DNA of 35,698 nt, taken from the NCBI GenBank assembly GCA_025201705.1, contig MU616868.1:1-35698 (forward strand), read 5' to 3'. The position numbers were made by a program, and so were the translations under genes. The DNA comes from Dissophora ornata. Lineage: Eukaryota > Mortierellomycota > Mortierellomycetes > Mortierellales > Mortierellaceae. This document shows positions 33,387 to 35,698 of the stretch, one piece after another (position 1 is the stretch's first letter; every line of letters begins with the position of its first letter). The notes beneath the pieces are model-generated. The model ran no database searches. It was given only the letters and a program-made list of their open reading frames with translations, and was not told the DNA's origin.

Positions 33387-33445
33387 GACACCCATGGCTT
33401 TTTTGGATTTCCTGCCCGCACGCAATTTATCCGCTTTCTCGTACA

Positions 33446-33451
33446 AATAAA
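33446..33451 (+). terminator. poly(A) signal after the second fused helicase gene
   Basis: AATAAA 60 bases past the stop, conserved with the site at 29559 in the other duplicate. Confidence 0.5.
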
Positions 33452-33797
33452 CTGGTCTACGATTGACAGGCCATTGATGTCACATTGCTCCGTCGATAGG
33501 GGCTTCGCCATGCAAGTGTCATGATAAATCGTCGACGCTGCAAAACGTCTCTTCCATGATCTTCGATATCAAGCGTGCGATCGAGAATTAACTGTGCCTC
33601 TGTATCTTCCGACAGACTGGCGTGAAACAAGGGATATCTCTGTGCGTACTGATAGTCCACTGACAGAGACCTCATCCAAGTTCTAAAACCTAATATAAAT
33701 AGTTTAATATCGACTCTTGTGAGTATAGTACGCTGTACCCTGACTATGGTTGGTCTCGGAGCTCTCTGGTCAGGGAAAAGTACTCGCGCATCTATAA

Positions 33798-33875
33798 GGA
33801 GATATAGATCAACAAGAGCCCAAGGCAATCATGAAGGAGTTCAAATCGGGATTACTGCGGGTTTTGGTTGCCACG
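33798..33875 (+). pseudogene. eIF4A-like fragment, motif V neighbourhood
   Basis: Reads GDIDQQEPKAIMKEFKSGLL then RVLVAT, aligned with [19 protein letters not shown] then RVLIAT of the intact copies. A stop precedes it (TAA in the AIHS part) and the frame breaks where ARGID should follow. It is a leftover of another helicase module in the array, more diverged than the fused copies. Confidence 0.7.
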
Positions 33876-34267
33876 ACGACTATGTCCCGTACATCGATAT
33901 TCTTCAAGCACCTTTGACTACGACTTTGGCATGCTTGAATTGCTCACAGTAAGAGGGGCCGCACTTGTTGCGTTGGTTGCAGAGGCGGAATTGAGTGTAA
34001 GAGAGTTGTGATCTGCTTTATCGTGCCAACGGCATGCTCATTCTCTCCTTTTAGTGCCCTTTTCCCCACGTGTTGCCGACACAGAATGAAGTGTGAAGAA
34101 AATGGAAGATTGATTGACCGGAGACGCAGCACATCCTACTTGCCTTATTTGGCAACTTCATAAGCTCGCTCCGCACGGACGAAGTTTTGCGCCGCAGCAA
34201 CTCTGTTGCTTCGCCTTGAAACACAGTCACGAGTCGTGTGACACGAGGCTAGTCTTCTCCCCGGCAA

Positions 34268-34274
34268 TATAAAA
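34268..34274 (+). promoter_or_regulatory. TATA box of the eIF4A gene
   Basis: TATAAAA followed by GGGG, 54 bases upstream of the ATG at 34322. It is the clearest core promoter of the helicase cluster, in keeping with the high expression expected of eIF4A. Confidence 0.65.
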
Positions 34275-34321
34275 GGGGACTTCATCTTTCGACTCTTTTC
34301 TCCTGTACCCCATTCTTCAAT

Positions 34322-35698
34322 ATGACAGATATCGATAACCAGGCCTCTGGCCTCCAACTCCCCGACACTGAGATTGAGGTAAATGGATAACCGCAGCAAG
34401 CCACGTCCACCCGTCTCTACGTCTTTCCTCTCGTCTCTCGCATGATTTACATCATACCTTTTCCATCATCCTTGCCCCGACCGTAATTTCTCACGATACA
34501 TTGCTTGTTCGACCCTGATAGTCCAACTGGGACGAGATCGTCGACAACTTTGATAACATGAACCTGAATCCGGAGCTGCTTCGCGGCATTTACGCCTACG
34601 GGTACGTACAACACACCACTATCATAACCGACATGCAATTTTAGACACCAAGCCTTTTTTTTTTGTATGAAGAGACTTTTTCGCTCTCTCCCTCTCTCTC
34701 TCCCTCTTCCTCTCTGGAGCCTAACCGTCCATCAAACTTCGTCCTTATTCCTCCTCCGCTGCCCCATTTCACTCTCTGTCATTTTCCCTAAAAACCAGTT
34801 TTGAACGCCCCTCGACTATCCAGCAGCGTGCCATTCTACCTGTGCTGAAGGGTCGTGATGTAATCGCCCAGGCGCAGTCTGGAACAGGAAAGACCGCGAC
34901 CTTTTCCATTTCGGTCCTCCAAAAACTCGACATCTCAAACCCGCAGTGTCAGGCGCTCCTGCTCGCTCCAACTCGTGAGTTGGCACAACAAATCCAAAAA
35001 GTCGTGTTGGCATTAGGCGACTTTATGAAAGTTGAATGCCACGCCTGTATTGGAGGCACCAACGTCCGTGAGGACATGGCCCGTCTCGCGAAGGGATCGC
35101 ATGTCGTGGTTGGGACCCCCGGTCGTGTCTTTGACATGATCAATCGTGGAGCACTGCGTACAGACGACATCAAGATGTTTATCCTAGACGAGGCTGATGA
35201 GATGCTGTCCCGAGGATTCAAGGATCAGATCTATGACGTCTTCCAGCGACTGCCTCCACAAATTCAGGTCGTGCTCCTCTCGGCTACGATGCCTGTGGAT
35301 GTTATGGATGTGACAAACAAGTTCATGAGGGATCCTATCAGGATTTTAGTCAAGAAGGACGAGCTTACTCTTGAGGGTATCAAACAATTCTATGTTGCTG
35401 TAGAGAAAGAAGAGTGGAAACTTGATACCCTGTGCGACCTCTACGAGACCGTCACGATCACTCAGGCAGTGATTTTCTGCAACACCCGCAGAAAGGTCGA
35501 CTGGTTGACTGAGAAACTGACAGCTCGTGACTTCACAGTGTCGGCAATCCACAGTGACATGGAGCAGACCCAGCGCGAGGTCATCATGAAGGAATTCCGC
35601 TCCGGATCGTCGCGTGTGTTGATTGCAACCGATCTTTTGGCTCGAGGAATTGACGTGCAGCAAGTGTCTCTGGTCATCAACTACGACCTGCCGACGAA
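34322..35698 (+). CDS. TIF1: translation initiation factor eIF4A, ATP-dependent RNA helicase (3' end outside window)
   Basis: Exons 34322-34378, 34522-34601 and 34799 to the window edge; 345 residues seen of about 397 expected. All motifs are standard: FERPSTIQQ (Q motif, about 47-55), AQSGTGKT (71-78), PTREL (103-107), TPGR, DEAD (176-179), [16 protein letters not shown] and [10 protein letters not shown]; the window ends before HRIGR. eIF4A unwinds 5' leader structure in the eIF4F complex in the cytosol. Its start [19 protein letters not shown] is a normal eIF4A N-terminus. The second intron splits the Tyr-Gly codon at the same place as in every complete helicase module to the left, marking it as the probable parent of the array. 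The symbol is the yeast name for the orthologous factor. Confidence 0.92.

Larger units (their letters stand above)
29870..33640 (+). repeat. tandem duplication, unit 2 (second fused helicase gene with flanks)
   Basis: Partner of 26390-29765; longer mainly because of the insertion at 29957-30314. Identity is patchy: the intron at 30668-30782 is nearly identical to its partner, while about 30945-31070 is clearly diverged. Confidence 0.85.
33387..34267. other. spacer before the eIF4A gene, with duplicated 3' flank and a helicase relic
   Basis: Up to about 33640 it repeats the 3' flank of the first fused gene. A short eIF4A-like relic sits at 33798-33875. The rest (33900-34260) shows no coding signal and leads into the eIF4A promoter. 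Confidence 0.6.

Noticed and set aside
32772..33446. 224-codon minus-strand open frame over the second fused helicase
   Set aside because: Shadow of the helicase codons; equivalent shadows recur in the paralogous copies at the same relative position.

Overview
The window is eukaryotic nuclear DNA and almost certainly fungal. Genes are compact and broken by many short introns (about 65-130 nt) with GTAAGT/GTATGT-type donors and (T/C)AG acceptors. Every multi-exon gene below was assembled by hand, by requiring donor/acceptor sites to keep the reading frame. The gene content (arrestin-fold proteins, a nucleotide-binding-domain-free leucine-rich-repeat protein with 28-residue repeats, an AF4-like and a NOL4-like protein, CT-rich leaders) suggests an early-diverging fungus of the Mortierella group; that placement is inference.

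Layout. 4-2766 (+): peroxisomal-type long-chain acyl-CoA synthetase. 3001-4593 (+): arrestin-domain protein. 4594-6354: gene-poor stretch with a 20-A tract and a perfect 22-bp-arm hairpin. 6445-7338 (+): intronless alpha/beta hydrolase of the dienelactone-hydrolase type. 7500-7674 (-): Ty3/gypsy-like reverse transcriptase relic. 7889-10442 (-): leucine-rich-repeat protein, split by one frame break. 10443-11042: shared divergent promoter with degenerate ~36-bp repeats. 11043-12286 (+): second arrestin-like protein with a hydrophobic tail. 12829-16703 (-): large Ser/Arg-rich protein whose ends match the AF4/FMR2 (AFF) transcription-elongation scaffold. 16.7-19.7 kb: long pyrimidine-rich non-coding interval. 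19734-22202 (+): polyQ protein with an integrase-type HHCC zinc finger like NOL4.

From 23.2 kb to the right edge there is a family cluster of DEAD-box RNA helicase modules derived from the translation initiation factor eIF4A. First is a degenerate pseudo-helicase gene (23169-26303). Then come two tandem ~3.4-kb units (26553-29500 and 30392-33386), each best read as ONE gene in which a catalytically degenerate eIF4A-like module is spliced in frame to a second, more normal eIF4A module. A small helicase relic follows (33798-33875), then an ordinary, TATA-driven eIF4A gene that runs off the edge (34322-35698). All these modules except the relic share one intron position (phase 2, in the Tyr-Gly/Phe-Gly codon just before the Q motif), so they descend from the same eIF4A gene. 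The second fused copy has a nonsense codon in its second module.

The strongest candidate for something undescribed is this array: a two-headed eIF4A (dead head plus live head), its duplicate, and a nearby pseudo-helicase with an N-terminal Ser-rich extension, all beside the parental eIF4A. An attractive but untested idea is that the degenerate modules regulate or compete with eIF4A in translation initiation.
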